Source: Chloroflexota bacterium
Lineage (GTDB): Bacteria; Chloroflexota; Anaerolineae; Anaerolineales; UBA11579
Direction: 5' to 3'
Length of the DNA stretch: 64,000 nt
Assembly (NCBI GenBank): GCA_016191875.1
Contig: JACPVG010000009.1
Coordinates: forward strand, 1-64,000
In this document: positions 38,470 to 47,702 of the stretch, in pieces
Numbering within the stretch: position 1 is the first letter of the stretch
Layout: every line of letters starts with the position of its first letter
The notes under the pieces: generated by a model
Told to the model about the DNA's origin: nothing
The model's database searches: none
The model's input: only the letters and a program-made list of their open reading frames with translations
Program-made: the position numbers and the translations under genes

Positions 38470-39479
38470 TCACGTTCTTTCCGCTTCGTGATCTGACGGT
38501 ACAGCCCGCCCAGGCTCTGCCCGTCCCGGCTCAGGCCGTAGGCGCCCAGCGTGATGGTGATGACCAGATACAGCACGTGGGCGCTGATGGCGAAAGCCAG
38601 CGCCACCGCCGCCTCCACGCCGAACAGGCTGAGCGCCCCCACCAGCGCCGCCTCGAACACGCCTATATAGCCGGGCGAGGAAGGCAGCGCCACGCCCAGG
38701 GCTGAGGCCCCGACCACGAACCCGGCCATGACCGGGCTGACCGGGCCGACGAAGCCCCACAACAGCGCGCCATACCAGCCGACGTTGAACGCCCACGCCA
38801 GCAGCAGCAGGCCCAGGACGAGGAAGAAGCGACGCGCTTCGGTGAGGACAGCCAGCCCGTCCAGGAAGGCGGCCAGTTTCGGCAGACCCCAGGCGGACAG
38901 GCGCGGCCAGCGGCCTGCCAGGCGGCCGAACAGGCCGAGCGTGCCCGGCCGGTTGCGGGCCATGGCGAACAAAACGAGGAAACCGGCGGCCATCACGGCG
39001 GCGGCCGCCAGCGCGGCCGTGCGCGCATTCTCCGCGCCCAACACGAACGGCAGAGTCCCAAGCAGCAGACCGGCCATGATGCCGACGTCGAAGATGCGCT
39101 CGACAATGATCGTCGAAAGCACCTCCCAGAAGGGCAGGTTCTGCGCCCGGCCCATCAACAGCGCCCGGCCAAACTCGCCCAGCCGGAACGGCAGGACGTT
39201 GTTGAGCAGGTAGCCTTCGTTGAGCACCCAGAAGGCGCGCCGGAACCCGGCCTTTTCCTGCAGGAGGATGCGCCACGAAAGCGAGCGCGCCGCCAGCGTG
39301 CCGAAGAACAGGACGAAAGCCAGAGCAAAACCGCGCCAGTCCGACTGGCGCAGGGCGGCCAGGAACGCCGGCAGGTCGATGAAATAGAACAGGGCCGCCA
39401 GCGCCGCCAGGCTGACGAGGATACCCGGCAGGGCGCGCCGCAGCCCGCCCTGGGACGGCAGGGCGGCAGCCTCACTCAT
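38463..39479 (-). CDS. UPF0104/lysylphosphatidylglycerol-synthase-type transmembrane protein
   Basis: The 338-residue protein has about eight to nine helices and the family motif [25 protein letters not shown]. This is the AglD/MprF-N-like transmembrane domain, often found in putative lipid flippases and glycosyltransferase partners. Its place beside the GT4 and GT39 genes suggests it moves or handles a lipid-linked sugar; that is inference. The start overlaps the lepA stop codon by a few bases. Confidence 0.85.
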   Translation of the reverse strand: MSEAAALPSQGGLRRALPGILVSLAALAALFYFIDLPAFLAALRQSDWRGFALAFVLFFGTLAARSLSWRILLQEKAGFRRAFWVLNEGYLLNNVLPFRLGEFGRALLMGRAQNLPFWEVLSTIIVERIFDVGIMAGLLLGTLPFVLGAENARTAALAAAAVMAAGFLVLFAMARNRPGTLGLFGRLAGRWPRLSAWGLPKLAAFLDGLAVLTEARRFFLVLGLLLLAWAFNVGWYGALLWGFVGPVSPVMAGFVVGASALGVALPSSPGYIGVFEAALVGALSLFGVEAAVALAFAISAHVLYLVITITLGAYGLSRDGQSLGGLYRQITKRKEREL

Positions 39480-41274
39480 CCGACAGCCTCAGCACCGCCA
39501 GGAAGGCTTCCTGCGGAATCTCGACGCTGCCGATCATCTTCATGCGCTTCTTGCCCTTCTTCTGCTTTTCGAGCAGTTTCTTCTTGCGGGTGATGTCGCC
39601 GCCGTAACACTTGGCCAGCACGTCCTTGCGCACGGCCTTGACGTTGGCGCGCGAGATGATGCGCCCGCTGGCGCTGGCCTGAATCGGCACCACGAACAAC
39701 TGGCGCGGGATGAGGTCTTTCAGCTTGGACACCAGCGCCTGGCCCTTGTGGAAGGCGTGATCCTTATGGACGATGGCCGCCAGGGCATCCACCGGCTCAT
39801 TGTTGACCAGCACCTCCAGTTTGGTGAGGTCCTCAGCGCGGTATTCCTTGAAGTGGTAGTCCATCGAGGCGTAGCCTTTTGTGCGCGACTTGAGCCCGTC
39901 GAAAAAGTCGATGATGAGTTCCGAGAGCGGAATTTCATAGTTCAACTGGACGCGGTTGTGGGAGGGGTACTCTTCGTTCAGGTAGATGCCGCGCCGCTTG
40001 GTGGCAAGTTCCATCACCGGGCCGTAGAACTCGGTGGGCGTGTAGATCTGCAGGGTCATCCACGGCTCGCGGATCTCCTGGATGTCGCCCTCATCCGGCA
40101 GTTTGGCGGGCGACTCAATCGTGATGGTCTTGCCATCTTTCATCAGCACTTCGTATTCCACCGAGGGCGCGGTGACGATGATATCCAGGTCGTATTCGCG
40201 TTCCAGGCGTTCCTGGATGATCTCCATGTGGAACATGCCCAGGAAGCCGCAGCGAAAGCCGAAGTTGAGCGCCTGCGACGTCTCTGGCTGGTAGACCAGC
40301 GAGGCGTCGTTCAGTTGCAGTTTTTCGAGCGCGTCCTTCAGTTCGCCGTATTCCTCGCCTTCCACCGGGTAGATGCCGGCGAACACCATCGGCTTGGGCT
40401 CGCGGTAGCCCGGCAGGGCATGCGGCAGGTCTTTGGCCTTATGGGTGATGGTGTCGCCCACCCGGCTTTCGGCCACGGTCTTCAAACCGGTGGCGATGTA
40501 GCCCACTTCGCCGGATTTCAACTCAGCCGCCGGGCGCATGTCGGGCGCAAAGGTACCGATCTCGACCGGCTTGAAGGTGATGTGGGTGGCGATGTGGTGG
40601 AGTTCATCGGTGTGCCGCAGGCCGCCATCGACGACGCGCACATAGGCGACCACGCCTTTGTAGGAGTCGTAATGTGAGTCAAAGACCAGCGCCCGCAGGG
40701 GGGCGTTTTCGTCGCCGGCGGGCGGCGGGACGCGGGCGATGACCGCTTCCAATACTTCAGCCACGCCGGTGCCTTCCTTGGCCGAAATCTGCAGAACAGT
40801 GGCCGCGTCCACGCCGATGAGCGCGGCGATCTCCTCGGCCACTTCGTCCGGGCGGGCGGCGGGCAGGTCGATCTTGTTGACGACCGGAATGATCTCCAGG
40901 TCGGCTTCGAGGGCGAGGTACAGGTTGGCGAGCGTCTGGGCTTCGAGGCCCTGGCTGGCGTCCACCACCAGCACCGCGCCTTCGCAGGCCATCAGGGCGC
41001 GGCTGACTTCGTAGCCGAAGTCTACGTGGCCGGGGGTGTCGATCAGGTTGAGTTCATAGACGCGGCCATCGGAGGCCGTGTGGGCCATGCGCACCGCCGA
41101 GGCTTTGATGGTGACGCCCTTCTCGCGTTCGAGGTCCATCGTGTCGAGCACCTGGGCCTGCATATCCCGGTCCGAGATGGTGCCGGTGAGCTGCAACATG
41201 CGGTCGGCCAGGGTGCTTTTGCCGTGGTCGATGTGGGCGATGATGCAGAAGTTGCGGATATGTTCCTGTGACAT
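39472..41274 (-). CDS. lepA: Elongation factor 4 (back-translocase LepA)
   Basis: The 600-residue translational GTPase binds ribosomes and can reverse translocation. G1 AHIDHGKST, the switch region, G3 DTPGHVDF, and G4 NKID are intact. Domains II, III and V follow, and the LepA-specific C-terminal domain with [17 protein letters not shown] is present. The length matches the family. The upstream region has no SD but has TATACT 10 bases before the ATG, suggesting a leaderless or near-leaderless mRNA. Confidence 0.97.
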   Translation of the reverse strand: MSQEHIRNFCIIAHIDHGKSTLADRMLQLTGTISDRDMQAQVLDTMDLEREKGVTIKASAVRMAHTASDGRVYELNLIDTPGHVDFGYEVSRALMACEGAVLVVDASQGLEAQTLANLYLALEADLEIIPVVNKIDLPAARPDEVAEEIAALIGVDAATVLQISAKEGTGVAEVLEAVIARVPPPAGDENAPLRALVFDSHYDSYKGVVAYVRVVDGGLRHTDELHHIATHITFKPVEIGTFAPDMRPAAELKSGEVGYIATGLKTVAESRVGDTITHKAKDLPHALPGYREPKPMVFAGIYPVEGEEYGELKDALEKLQLNDASLVYQPETSQALNFGFRCGFLGMFHMEIIQERLEREYDLDIIVTAPSVEYEVLMKDGKTITIESPAKLPDEGDIQEIREPWMTLQIYTPTEFYGPVMELATKRRGIYLNEEYPSHNRVQLNYEIPLSELIIDFFDGLKSRTKGYASMDYHFKEYRAEDLTKLEVLVNNEPVDALAAIVHKDHAFHKGQALVSKLKDLIPRQLFVVPIQASASGRIISRANVKAVRKDVLAKCYGGDITRKKKLLEKQKKGKKRMKMIGSVEIPQEAFLAVLRLSDE

Positions 41275-41284
41275 GGCGGAGGGT

Positions 41285-41290
41285 AGTATA
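41285..41290 (-). promoter_or_regulatory. -10 box (TATACT) for lepA
   Basis: TATACT on the minus strand, followed by ACCCTCCGCC and the ATG (10-base spacer). No SD is present. Confidence 0.5.
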
Positions 41291-41303
41291 CCAGCGGTGC
41301 TAT

Positions 41304-42086
41304 CTAATGCCGGTCTGACAATTCCTTTGCAAGTCCATCCAAGTCCGGAAATGCAGTTGAGTGATTGACCCCTAGCATGTGTAGGTCTGCTTTGAGTTTT
41401 CCTCTTTGATCTGGGGAGATAGTAAACTTTCGAAGAAGATAGCCCGGGATGATTTCTTTCATACTTCTATGATCAGCCCCGTGCACAGTGAAAGCACTTC
41501 TTTGTGCGCTCATACGTGGGTGAATAAAGGTTGCAGGCACCGCAACTGGATATTCCAGACCGTTCTCATCCGGCTCCCATGCAGCTCTGATGTTTGCCTC
41601 TCCGATGTTTATGGAGTCCTTCGGTCTGACCCACGTTAACGGAAAAGCAGGATCGCCAGCAAACTGTGGTCTTATTTCATCAGGGAGATGCAGCTGATTG
41701 AGTTCATGTGGATTCAGCATCCAAACAACAGAGTGTTCTTCTTTAAGAGCAAAGTAGAGAGCAAGTAGAGCGCTTTCCGTCCAATCCAGCAATCGAGTGG
41801 GTAACCCCACATGTTGCGCTAGAAACAACCACTTGTCGATTTCAGAGCGGTCGGGTGTAGGTAGATACGAGAATGATGACGCTCTGATTCGAAACGTCTG
41901 AAGAAGCCTGTTTTCGTTGTGGAGAGTGCCGTCTTCCCTCTGCCTGAACAATCTTGGAAGCAATGGAGTATCGCTTTCTGGCTCACCTCTAAACCAAGGA
42001 GTGGCGGCCGTGCCCCATTGACTAACGTTTTCGCGGATGTGCGATATATAGAGTTCCACACTGCTGATTGGAAGTTCAATAATCAT
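41304..42086 (-). CDS. FRG-domain protein in an AT-rich insert
   Basis: The 260-residue protein begins at an ATG with a strong GGAGGA site; an ATG at 42116 is the longer alternative. It shows the FRG motif ([19 protein letters not shown], Phe32-Arg33-Gly34) and the second conserved block [25 protein letters not shown] proteins are widespread, often on mobile or defence-type islands, with undetermined function. The gene is clearly AT-richer than both neighbours (lepA and tlyA) and uses AT-ending codons, so it is probably horizontally acquired. It lies directly at the 3' end of tlyA. Confidence 0.82.
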   Translation of the reverse strand: MIIELPISSVELYISHIRENVSQWGTAATPWFRGEPESDTPLLPRLFRQREDGTLHNENRLLQTFRIRASSFSYLPTPDRSEIDKWLFLAQHVGLPTRLLDWTESALLALYFALKEEHSVVWMLNPHELNQLHLPDEIRPQFAGDPAFPLTWVRPKDSINIGEANIRAAWEPDENGLEYPVAVPATFIHPRMSAQRSAFTVHGADHRSMKEIIPGYLLRKFTISPDQRGKLKADLHMLGVNHSTAFPDLDGLAKELSDRH

Positions 42087-42112
42087 TTCTTCCTCCACTG
42101 TACCCAAATTGA

Positions 42113-42904
42113 TCATGCATCCGGCGAGAAAACCGTACTCAGCATTTCAGACACGGATTTGCTATCACACTTCGTTCCCAAGCTCATCCAACAGAGATAC
42201 TCCACATTTCCTTTTGGCCCCAGCACGGGCGATTGGATGAGGCCCAGCAGGGCATAGCCTTGCGCTTCGGCGAAGGCGAGTACCTCCTCCAACACTCGCC
42301 GGTGTACCTCGGGGTCGCGGATGACGCCCTTGCCGCGGGCGGTCTCCTTCCGCCCGGCCTCGAACTGCGGCTTGACCAGCGCGGTCATCTGCCCACCGAG
42401 TTCGCCGTACCAACCTTTCAGGACCGGCAGCAGGGTCTTGAGCGAGATGAAGGACGCATCGACGCTGATGAACGCGACCGGCTCGGGCAGTTTTTCGATG
42501 TGGCGGGCGTTCTGGCCTTCCATCACCACCACGCGGGAGTCCTGGCGTATCTTCCAATGCAGGATACCCTGCCCCACGTCGATGGCATACACCTTCGCCG
42601 CGCCGTTTTGCAGCAGGCAGTCGGTGAACCCGCCGGTGGACGCGCCCACGTCCGCGCAGACCAGACCGTGCACCTCCAGCCCGAAGGCAGCGAACGCGGC
42701 TTCCAGTTTCTCCCCGCCGCGCGAGACGTACTTCGGCCCCCCGACGACTTCAAGAACGACACTCGCAGTAAAGGAATCGCTGGGCTTGCTCACCAGCTGG
42801 CCGTCGGCGCGCACCTGCCCGGCCATCACCAACCGCTGGGCCAGGCTGCGGCTTTCGGCCAGCCCGCGCGCCACCAGCAGGAGATCGACGCGCTGTTTCT
42901 TCAT
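42113..42904 (-). CDS. tlyA: TlyA-family rRNA methyltransferase (S4 domain + FtsJ-like), altered C-terminus
   Basis: The 263-residue protein starts with an S4 RNA-binding domain (1-60, RVDLLLVARGLAESRSLAQRLVMAGQV) followed by an FtsJ-type methyltransferase core with VCADVGASTGGFTDCLL (near 84-100). TlyA of mycobacteria methylates ribose of 16S and 23S rRNA. In the family the chain usually ends soon after SPVLGPKGNVEYLLWL; here the last ~25 residues (after GNVEYLCWMS) are an unfamiliar, less GC-rich tail ending FSPDA. This coincides with the AT-rich FRG insert and suggests that the 3' end was replaced on insertion. Confidence 0.88.
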   Translation of the reverse strand: MKKQRVDLLLVARGLAESRSLAQRLVMAGQVRADGQLVSKPSDSFTASVVLEVVGGPKYVSRGGEKLEAAFAAFGLEVHGLVCADVGASTGGFTDCLLQNGAAKVYAIDVGQGILHWKIRQDSRVVVMEGQNARHIEKLPEPVAFISVDASFISLKTLLPVLKGWYGELGGQMTALVKPQFEAGRKETARGKGVIRDPEVHRRVLEEVLAFAEAQGYALLGLIQSPVLGPKGNVEYLCWMSLGTKCDSKSVSEMLSTVFSPDA

Positions 42905-42911
42905 GGCGGAG

Positions 42912-42917
42912 AGTATA
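42912..42917 (-). promoter_or_regulatory. -10 box (TATACT) for tlyA, leaderless type
   Basis: TATACT followed by CTCCGCC (7 bases) and the ATG; no SD site. Confidence 0.5.
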
Positions 42918-43080
42918 AAGGGAAACGGTATCAGGTATCAGGTTCTTCAAGATTGTCAATTCGCCTCGCGCACCCGTCAAGCCCCTCTCCCTGATTACCT
43001 TATTCCTGATCAACTGATTCCATTTTTCCATGTTTCCCTGTTTCCGTGTCTACCTATGTCCATGCACCCCCTTCTCAATG
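42918..43080. repeat. Drifting repeats in the divergent tlyA / UbiA gap
   Basis: Contains GGTATCAGGTATCAGG, then ATTACCTTATTCCTGATCAACTGATTCC, then TTTCCATGTTTCCCTGTTTCCGTG. Each is a short word repeated with drift. No gene is seen. Promoters of both flanking genes lie at its edges. Confidence 0.4.
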
Positions 43081-43086
43081 TATACT
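43081..43086 (+). promoter_or_regulatory. -10 box (TATACT) for the UbiA-family gene, leaderless type
   Basis: TATACT is followed by ACCGACC (7 bases) and the ATG at 43094. No SD site is present. Confidence 0.5.
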
Positions 43087-43093
43087 ACCGACC

Positions 43094-43960
43094 ATGTTTC
43101 CCGCCCTCCTCCGCGCCATGCGCCCCAAACAGTGGGCCAAGAACATCCTGCTGTTCGCCGCGCTGGTGTTCGACCGGCAATTGACCAACCTGCCCGCCTT
43201 GCTGGATACCCTGGCCGGGTTTGCGCTCTTCTGCCTGACCGCCAGCGCGGTCTATCTCGTCAACGACCTGCACGACCTGGAGGCCGACCGCCAGCACCCC
43301 ACGAAGCGCAACCGGCCCATTGCCAGTGGCGCGCTGCCGCCGCGCATCGCCTGGGCGGCGGTGGCCGTCCTGGTGTTGGTCATCGTCCCGCTCGGCTGGC
43401 GTCTGTCGCCCGCTTTCCTGGCGATGCTGACCGCCTACTTCACGCTCAACGTCCTGTATTCGGTCTGGCTCAAGCACGAACCCATCATCGATGTGCTGGT
43501 GTTGGCGTCGTTCTACATCCTGCGGGTGGGCGCGGGCGTGGTGCTCATCCGGGTCGAGCGCTTTTCGCCCTGGCTGTACGTCGCCATGCTGTTCCTGGCG
43601 CTGTTCCTGGGCATCGGCAAGCGCCGCGCCGAACTGATCTCCCTGCAAGCCAATGGCGGCGGGCGCAAGGTGCTGCAATTCTATTCCCAGCACTTCCTTG
43701 ACCAGCTGCTCATCATCGTGTTGACCATCGCTGTGATGACCTACAGTCTTTACACCTTCACCGCGCCCAACCTGCCGGAGAACCACGCCATGATGCTCAC
43801 CATCCCATTCGTCATCTATGGCATCTTCCGTTATCTGTGGCTGGTGCAGGTAGGCGGCCACGGCGAGGCCCCGGAAGACCTGCTCTTCAGCGACCGGCCG
43901 CTGCAGGTGGATCTGGCGCTGTGGGCGGCGGCGGTGTTTGTCATCTTCTACCTGTCCTGA
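43094..43960 (+). CDS. Decaprenyl-phosphate phosphoribosyltransferase (UbiA family)
   Basis: The 288-residue, eight- to nine-helix UbiA-superfamily prenyltransferase carries the metal-binding motif NDLHDLEADRQHPTKRNRP (Asn57, Asp58, Asp61, Asp65) and the second conserved FLGIGKRRAELISL segment. These features match decaprenyl-phosphate 5-phosphoribosyltransferases, which make the precursor of decaprenyl-phospho-arabinose or -ribose for cell-envelope glycans. It opens a plus-strand operon with mevalonate kinase and isopentenyl phosphate kinase, linking polyprenol supply to glycan assembly. The ATG at 43094 fits the family N-terminus. Confidence 0.85.
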   Translation: MFPALLRAMRPKQWAKNILLFAALVFDRQLTNLPALLDTLAGFALFCLTASAVYLVNDLHDLEADRQHPTKRNRPIASGALPPRIAWAAVAVLVLVIVPLGWRLSPAFLAMLTAYFTLNVLYSVWLKHEPIIDVLVLASFYILRVGAGVVLIRVERFSPWLYVAMLFLALFLGIGKRRAELISLQANGGGRKVLQFYSQHFLDQLLIIVLTIAVMTYSLYTFTAPNLPENHAMMLTIPFVIYGIFRYLWLVQVGGHGEAPEDLLFSDRPLQVDLALWAAAVFVIFYLS

Positions 43961-43972
43961 TAGTCGCCGCGC

Positions 43973-44920
43973 ATGCCCAACTTCACCGCCACCGCCCCCG
44001 GTAAGGTCATCCTCTTCGGCGAGCACGCCGTGGTGTACGGCCAGCCGGCCATCGCCGTGCCGGTGACCCAGGTGCAGGCGCGCGCCACCGTCGCGCCGGG
44101 CATCGGCCTGCCGAGCGGGACGATCCAGGTGCAGGCCCCGGAGATCGCCCTGGACAGCCCGCTGCGCGCGCTGCCGCTCGACCACGCCATCAAACAGGCC
44201 ATCGACCTGACGCTGGCGGCGGTGGGCGTGGCGCAGCCGCCGGCTTTCAAGCTCAAGATCACCAGCACAATTCCGCTGGCCGCCGGCCTGGGGTCGGGCG
44301 CGGCCGTCAGTGTGGCAGCCGTTCGGGCGGTTTCGGCCTTCCTCGGCCATCCGCTGGCGGACGAGCAGGTCAACGCCATCGCCTTCGAGATCGAGAAGAT
44401 CCATCACGGCACGCCCTCCGGCATCGACAACACGGTTGTTACCTATGCCCAACCCGTCTACTTCGTCAAGGGCCAGCCGATAGAGACCTTCGTCATCCAC
44501 ACCCCGTTTACCCTCGTGATTGGCGACACCGGCGTGGCCTCGCCCACCGGCATCGCCGTCAGGGATGTGCGCAAAGCCTGGGAAGCCGACAAGGGCGGCT
44601 ACGAGGGTCTGTTTGACGAGTGCGGGCGGATTGCCAGCGCGGCCCGCCGCGCCATCGAAAGCGGCGAAGCCGGCGCGCTCGGCCCGCTCATGGACGAAAA
44701 CCATACCCTCCTGCAAGCGATGGGTGTGTCCTCCCCGGAACTTGACCGGCTGGTGCAGGCGGCGCGTGCGGCGGGCGCCGCCGGAGCCAAACTCTCCGGC
44801 GGCGGGCGCGGCGGCAACATGATCGCCCTGGCGCGCGAGGTCGACCCGGACCGGTTGGCGAACGCGCTGATGGAGGCGGGCGCGACGAACACGGTGGTAA
44901 CAACTGTGGGGCACAGATAA
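43973..44920 (+). CDS. mvk: Mevalonate kinase
   Basis: The 315-residue GHMP-family enzyme phosphorylates mevalonate with ATP. Visible are the N-terminal APGKVILFGEHAVVYG, the GHMP P-loop IPLAAGLGSGAAVSVA (about 99-114), the central HGTPSGIDNT motif with the catalytic Asp, and the C-terminal KLSGGGRGGN. It starts 12 bp after the UbiA stop and overlaps the isopentenyl phosphate kinase by one base (TAATG). Together these genes point to an alternative mevalonate pathway. Confidence 0.95.
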   Translation: MPNFTATAPGKVILFGEHAVVYGQPAIAVPVTQVQARATVAPGIGLPSGTIQVQAPEIALDSPLRALPLDHAIKQAIDLTLAAVGVAQPPAFKLKITSTIPLAAGLGSGAAVSVAAVRAVSAFLGHPLADEQVNAIAFEIEKIHHGTPSGIDNTVVTYAQPVYFVKGQPIETFVIHTPFTLVIGDTGVASPTGIAVRDVRKAWEADKGGYEGLFDECGRIASAARRAIESGEAGALGPLMDENHTLLQAMGVSSPELDRLVQAARAAGAAGAKLSGGGRGGNMIALAREVDPDRLANALMEAGATNTVVTTVGHR

Positions 44921-45714
44921 TGAATCTGCAATTCCTGAAACTGGGCGGGTCGTTGATCACCGACAAGGGAGGGACCTCAGTCGCGCGACGCGCTGTCATC
45001 GAGAGACTTGCGGGAGAAATCGCTTCAGCGCGTGAACTGAAACCCTCCGACGCATTGGTGCTCGGGCATGGAAGCGGGTCGTTCGGCCATGCCCCGGCGC
45101 GGCAATACAATACGCGCCAGGGAGTGCAAGAGGAAGAGCAATGGGCGGGCTTTGCCGAAGTGTGGTATCAGGCCAGCGCGCTCAACCGCATCGTCATCGA
45201 AGCCCTGCACGCCGCCGGTCTGCCCGCCCTGGCGTTTCCGCTCTCAGGGGCCGTCGTCGCACACGATGGGCAGATCGCGGAATGGGACATCCGCCCGATT
45301 GAACTGGCCCTCGAACACGGCCTGCTGCCGGTGGTTTACGGCGACGTGGCTTTCGACAACGTGCGCGGCGGCACGATTCTGAGCACCGAGGACATCTTCG
45401 ATTTCCTCGCCCCGCGCCTGCGCCCCGTCCGCATCCTGCAGGCCGGGTTGGACCCGGTGTGGGCCGACTATCCGGCCAACACCCGCGTGGCGGCACGCAT
45501 CACCCCGGCTACTCTGAAGAATGTGGAGGCCGCGCTCGGCGGTTCTGCCGCCGCCGCCGACGTGACCGGCGGCATGGCCGCCAAAGTGCGCCAGACCCTG
45601 GCGCAGGTGCAGGCCCTCCCCGGCTGTGAGGGGCTGATCTTTTCGGGGACGGAAGCGGGCGCGGTGCGCGCCGCCCTGCTGGGCGAGAACCCCGGCACAT
45701 GCCTTTCCGCGTAA
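44920..45714 (+). CDS. Isopentenyl phosphate kinase
   Basis: The 264-residue amino-acid-kinase-fold enzyme converts isopentenyl phosphate to isopentenyl diphosphate. KLGGSLITDK (7-16) binds the nucleotide phosphates, and GHGSGSFGH places the conserved catalytic His at about 57. The adjoining mevalonate kinase supports a pathway in which phosphomevalonate is decarboxylated to isopentenyl phosphate, known in archaea and in some Chloroflexota (Roseiflexus). The decarboxylase is not in the window. Coupling by a one-base overlap suggests co-expression. Confidence 0.93.
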   Translation: MNLQFLKLGGSLITDKGGTSVARRAVIERLAGEIASARELKPSDALVLGHGSGSFGHAPARQYNTRQGVQEEEQWAGFAEVWYQASALNRIVIEALHAAGLPALAFPLSGAVVAHDGQIAEWDIRPIELALEHGLLPVVYGDVAFDNVRGGTILSTEDIFDFLAPRLRPVRILQAGLDPVWADYPANTRVAARITPATLKNVEAALGGSAAAADVTGGMAAKVRQTLAQVQALPGCEGLIFSGTEAGAVRAALLGENPGTCLSA

Positions 45715-45731
45715 TCCGTCCCTGTTTTCGC

Positions 45732-45737
45732 TATAAT
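45732..45737 (+). promoter_or_regulatory. Possible -10 box (TATAAT) upstream of the dGTPase-like gene
   Basis: TATAAT lies about 100 bases upstream of the start at 45839. No good -35 hexamer is found at the usual spacing. Confidence 0.3.
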
Positions 45738-45838
45738 ACAGACGGCTCCGCTGATCCAATTCATGTGTGTTAATCAATGGTCAGCAAACTATTCAACCTC
45801 GCCATTCAAACCGCCCCCTCCCCGGAAAGAAGTCCCCG

Positions 45839-46993
45839 ATGATTGCGACCCGCGAAAAGCTGGAAAAACACGAAGACCAGAGCCTCGCCCCCTACGGCCT
45901 GCGCAGCAAGGACAGCAAAGGCCGCCAGTACCCCGACCACGAGCCGGACTACCGCACCGCCTTCCAGCGCGACCGCGACCGCATCCTGCACACCACCGCC
46001 TTCCGCCGCCTGGAATACAAGACCCAGGTCTTCATCAATTATGAGGGCGATTACTTCCGCACCCGCCTGACCCACTCGCTGGAAGTGGCCCAGATCGGCC
46101 GCACGCTCGCCAAGGCGCTGGGGGCCAATGAAGATCTGGTCGAGGCCATCTGCCTGGCGCACGACCTGGGCCACCCGCCCTTCGGCCATTCCGGCGAGGT
46201 CGTGCTCAACCGCCTGATGAAGGACCACGGCGGCTTCGACCACAACAAGCAGTCCTTCCGCATCGTCACCCAACTGGAACAACGCTACCCGGACTTCCCC
46301 GGCCTCAACCTCACTTGGGAAGTGCGCGAAGGCATCGTCAAGCACGAGACCGAGTACGACGTCTCCGACGCCCAGGACTTCAACCCCGACCTGCGCGGCC
46401 ACCTGGAGGCCCAGCTGGCGAACGTGGCCGACGAACTGGCCTATTCCGCCCACGACCTGGACGACGGCCTGCGCTCCGGCATGATCAACCCCGCCATGCT
46501 CTCCGGCATCGAACTGTGGGAAGTGCTGGTGGAGCGGCTGGGCCTGGCCGGCGCGCTGACGCTCAGCGACCTCCAGCGCCACCAGCTGATCCGCGAACTG
46601 ATCGGGCTGCTGGTGACGGACGCCGTCCAGAGCGCCGACCGCCGCATCAAAGAGGCCAAAGCCCGTTCGGTGGAGGACCTTCAGCGGCTCGACCACAACG
46701 TCACCGGCTACAGTGAAGACATGCACCGCCGCAACCGCGAACTCAAGGACTTCCTCTACGCCAAGCTCTACCGCCACTACCGGGTGGTGCGCATGGCGGT
46801 CAAGGCCGAACGCATCCTCGCCGACCTGTTCAGCGCCTACCGCGCCGAGCCGGATATGCTGCCGGATTCGTTCCGGGAGTTGATCGAGCCGCGCGGCCTG
46901 GAGCGCACCATCTGCGATTACCTGGCCGGGATGACCGACCGCTACGCCCTGCAGGAATACGAGCGCCTGTTCGACCCCTACACCAAACCCTGA
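45839..46993 (+). CDS. Deoxyguanosinetriphosphate triphosphohydrolase-like HD protein
   Basis: The 384-residue HD-domain protein carries the metal-binding set His79 (RLTHSLEV), His108-Asp109 (LAHDLGHPPFGHSGE) and a later Asp (DLDDG). The flanking NYEGDYFRTRLTHS and LGHPPFGHSGE segments are characteristic of the dGTPase family. It probably cleaves dNTPs to nucleosides and triphosphate, regulating dNTP pools. The start at 45839 has GGAAAG upstream; an earlier GTG at 45767 would add a non-family tail. Whether dGTP is the true substrate is not shown by sequence. Confidence 0.9.
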   Translation: MIATREKLEKHEDQSLAPYGLRSKDSKGRQYPDHEPDYRTAFQRDRDRILHTTAFRRLEYKTQVFINYEGDYFRTRLTHSLEVAQIGRTLAKALGANEDLVEAICLAHDLGHPPFGHSGEVVLNRLMKDHGGFDHNKQSFRIVTQLEQRYPDFPGLNLTWEVREGIVKHETEYDVSDAQDFNPDLRGHLEAQLANVADELAYSAHDLDDGLRSGMINPAMLSGIELWEVLVERLGLAGALTLSDLQRHQLIRELIGLLVTDAVQSADRRIKEAKARSVEDLQRLDHNVTGYSEDMHRRNRELKDFLYAKLYRHYRVVRMAVKAERILADLFSAYRAEPDMLPDSFRELIEPRGLERTICDYLAGMTDRYALQEYERLFDPYTKP

Positions 46994-47017
46994 CCGCCGG
47001 CCGGGCGGCGCCTGCCC

Positions 47018-47046
47018 TTGCCAAGCGGTTTCAAACGATATATCAT
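47018..47046 (+). promoter_or_regulatory. Promoter for greA
   Basis: TTGCCA (47018-47023), 17 bases, then TATCAT (47041-47046), about 125 bases upstream of greA. Confidence 0.55.
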
Positions 47047-47171
47047 AGGCATACCTTACCCAAGCCGTTACAGGACCTCCCGCGGGTTCGCTTGCGCAAG
47101 ACCGATTCTGGCGATCCATCCTGCGGGAGGTTGGCATCCCGGCCTGCGGCGCAGGAACAAGGGCAACGACC

Positions 47172-47645
47172 ATGAGCCGAAACGACCAGATGTACCTGAC
47201 CCCCGAGCGCGCCGAGGAAATGCGCGTCGAACTGGCCGACATGAAGGGCCGCCAGCGAGATCAACTCTCGGAACGGCTGCGCTTTGCCATTTCCCAGGGC
47301 GACCTGAGCGAGAACGCCGACTACCATAAGGCCAAGGAAGACCAGGCGTTCCTCGAAGGCAAGATTCAGGAATACGAGATGATTCTCAGCGAAGCCGTGC
47401 TGATTGACGGCAGCAGCCGGCGGCCGGGCCTCGTGGATATCGGCTCGCACATCACCATCAAAGAAGGCGACTACCCGGAAGAGACCTACCACCTGGTGGG
47501 CGCGGTGGAAGCCAACCCGCGCGAGGGCAAGATCTCTAACGAATCGCCGATGGGCCGGGCGCTGATGGGCCACAAAGCCGGCGATACGGTGGAATATGAA
47601 AGCCCCGGCGGCAAAATGAAGGTGAAAATCCTAAAGGTTGAGTGA
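47172..47645 (+). CDS. greA: Transcription elongation factor GreA
   Basis: The 157-residue factor rescues backtracked RNA polymerase by stimulating transcript cleavage. Its N-terminal coiled coil (about 8-80) has the tip acidic motif GDLSENADY, with the Asp/Glu pair that reaches the polymerase active site. The C-terminal FKBP-like domain has SPMGRALMGHKAGDTVEYESPGG. It has its own promoter and terminator, so it is a single-gene unit. Confidence 0.96.
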   Translation: MSRNDQMYLTPERAEEMRVELADMKGRQRDQLSERLRFAISQGDLSENADYHKAKEDQAFLEGKIQEYEMILSEAVLIDGSSRRPGLVDIGSHITIKEGDYPEETYHLVGAVEANPREGKISNESPMGRALMGHKAGDTVEYESPGGKMKVKILKVE

Positions 47646-47651
47646 ACACAG

Positions 47652-47677
47652 ACGCCCTCCGGTTGGAGGGCGTTTTT
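47652..47677 (+). terminator. Intrinsic terminator of greA
   Basis: CGCCCTCC, loop GGTT, GGAGGGCG, then TTTTT, 7-30 bases after the greA stop. Confidence 0.9.
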
Positions 47678-47702
47678 GATTCTTGTCAGACAGGCATGCC
47701 GC

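Noticed and set aside
42087-42116. Longer start for the FRG protein at 42116
   Set aside because: The strong GGAGGA site is before the ATG at 42086, and the extra 10 residues would overlap the tlyA end.
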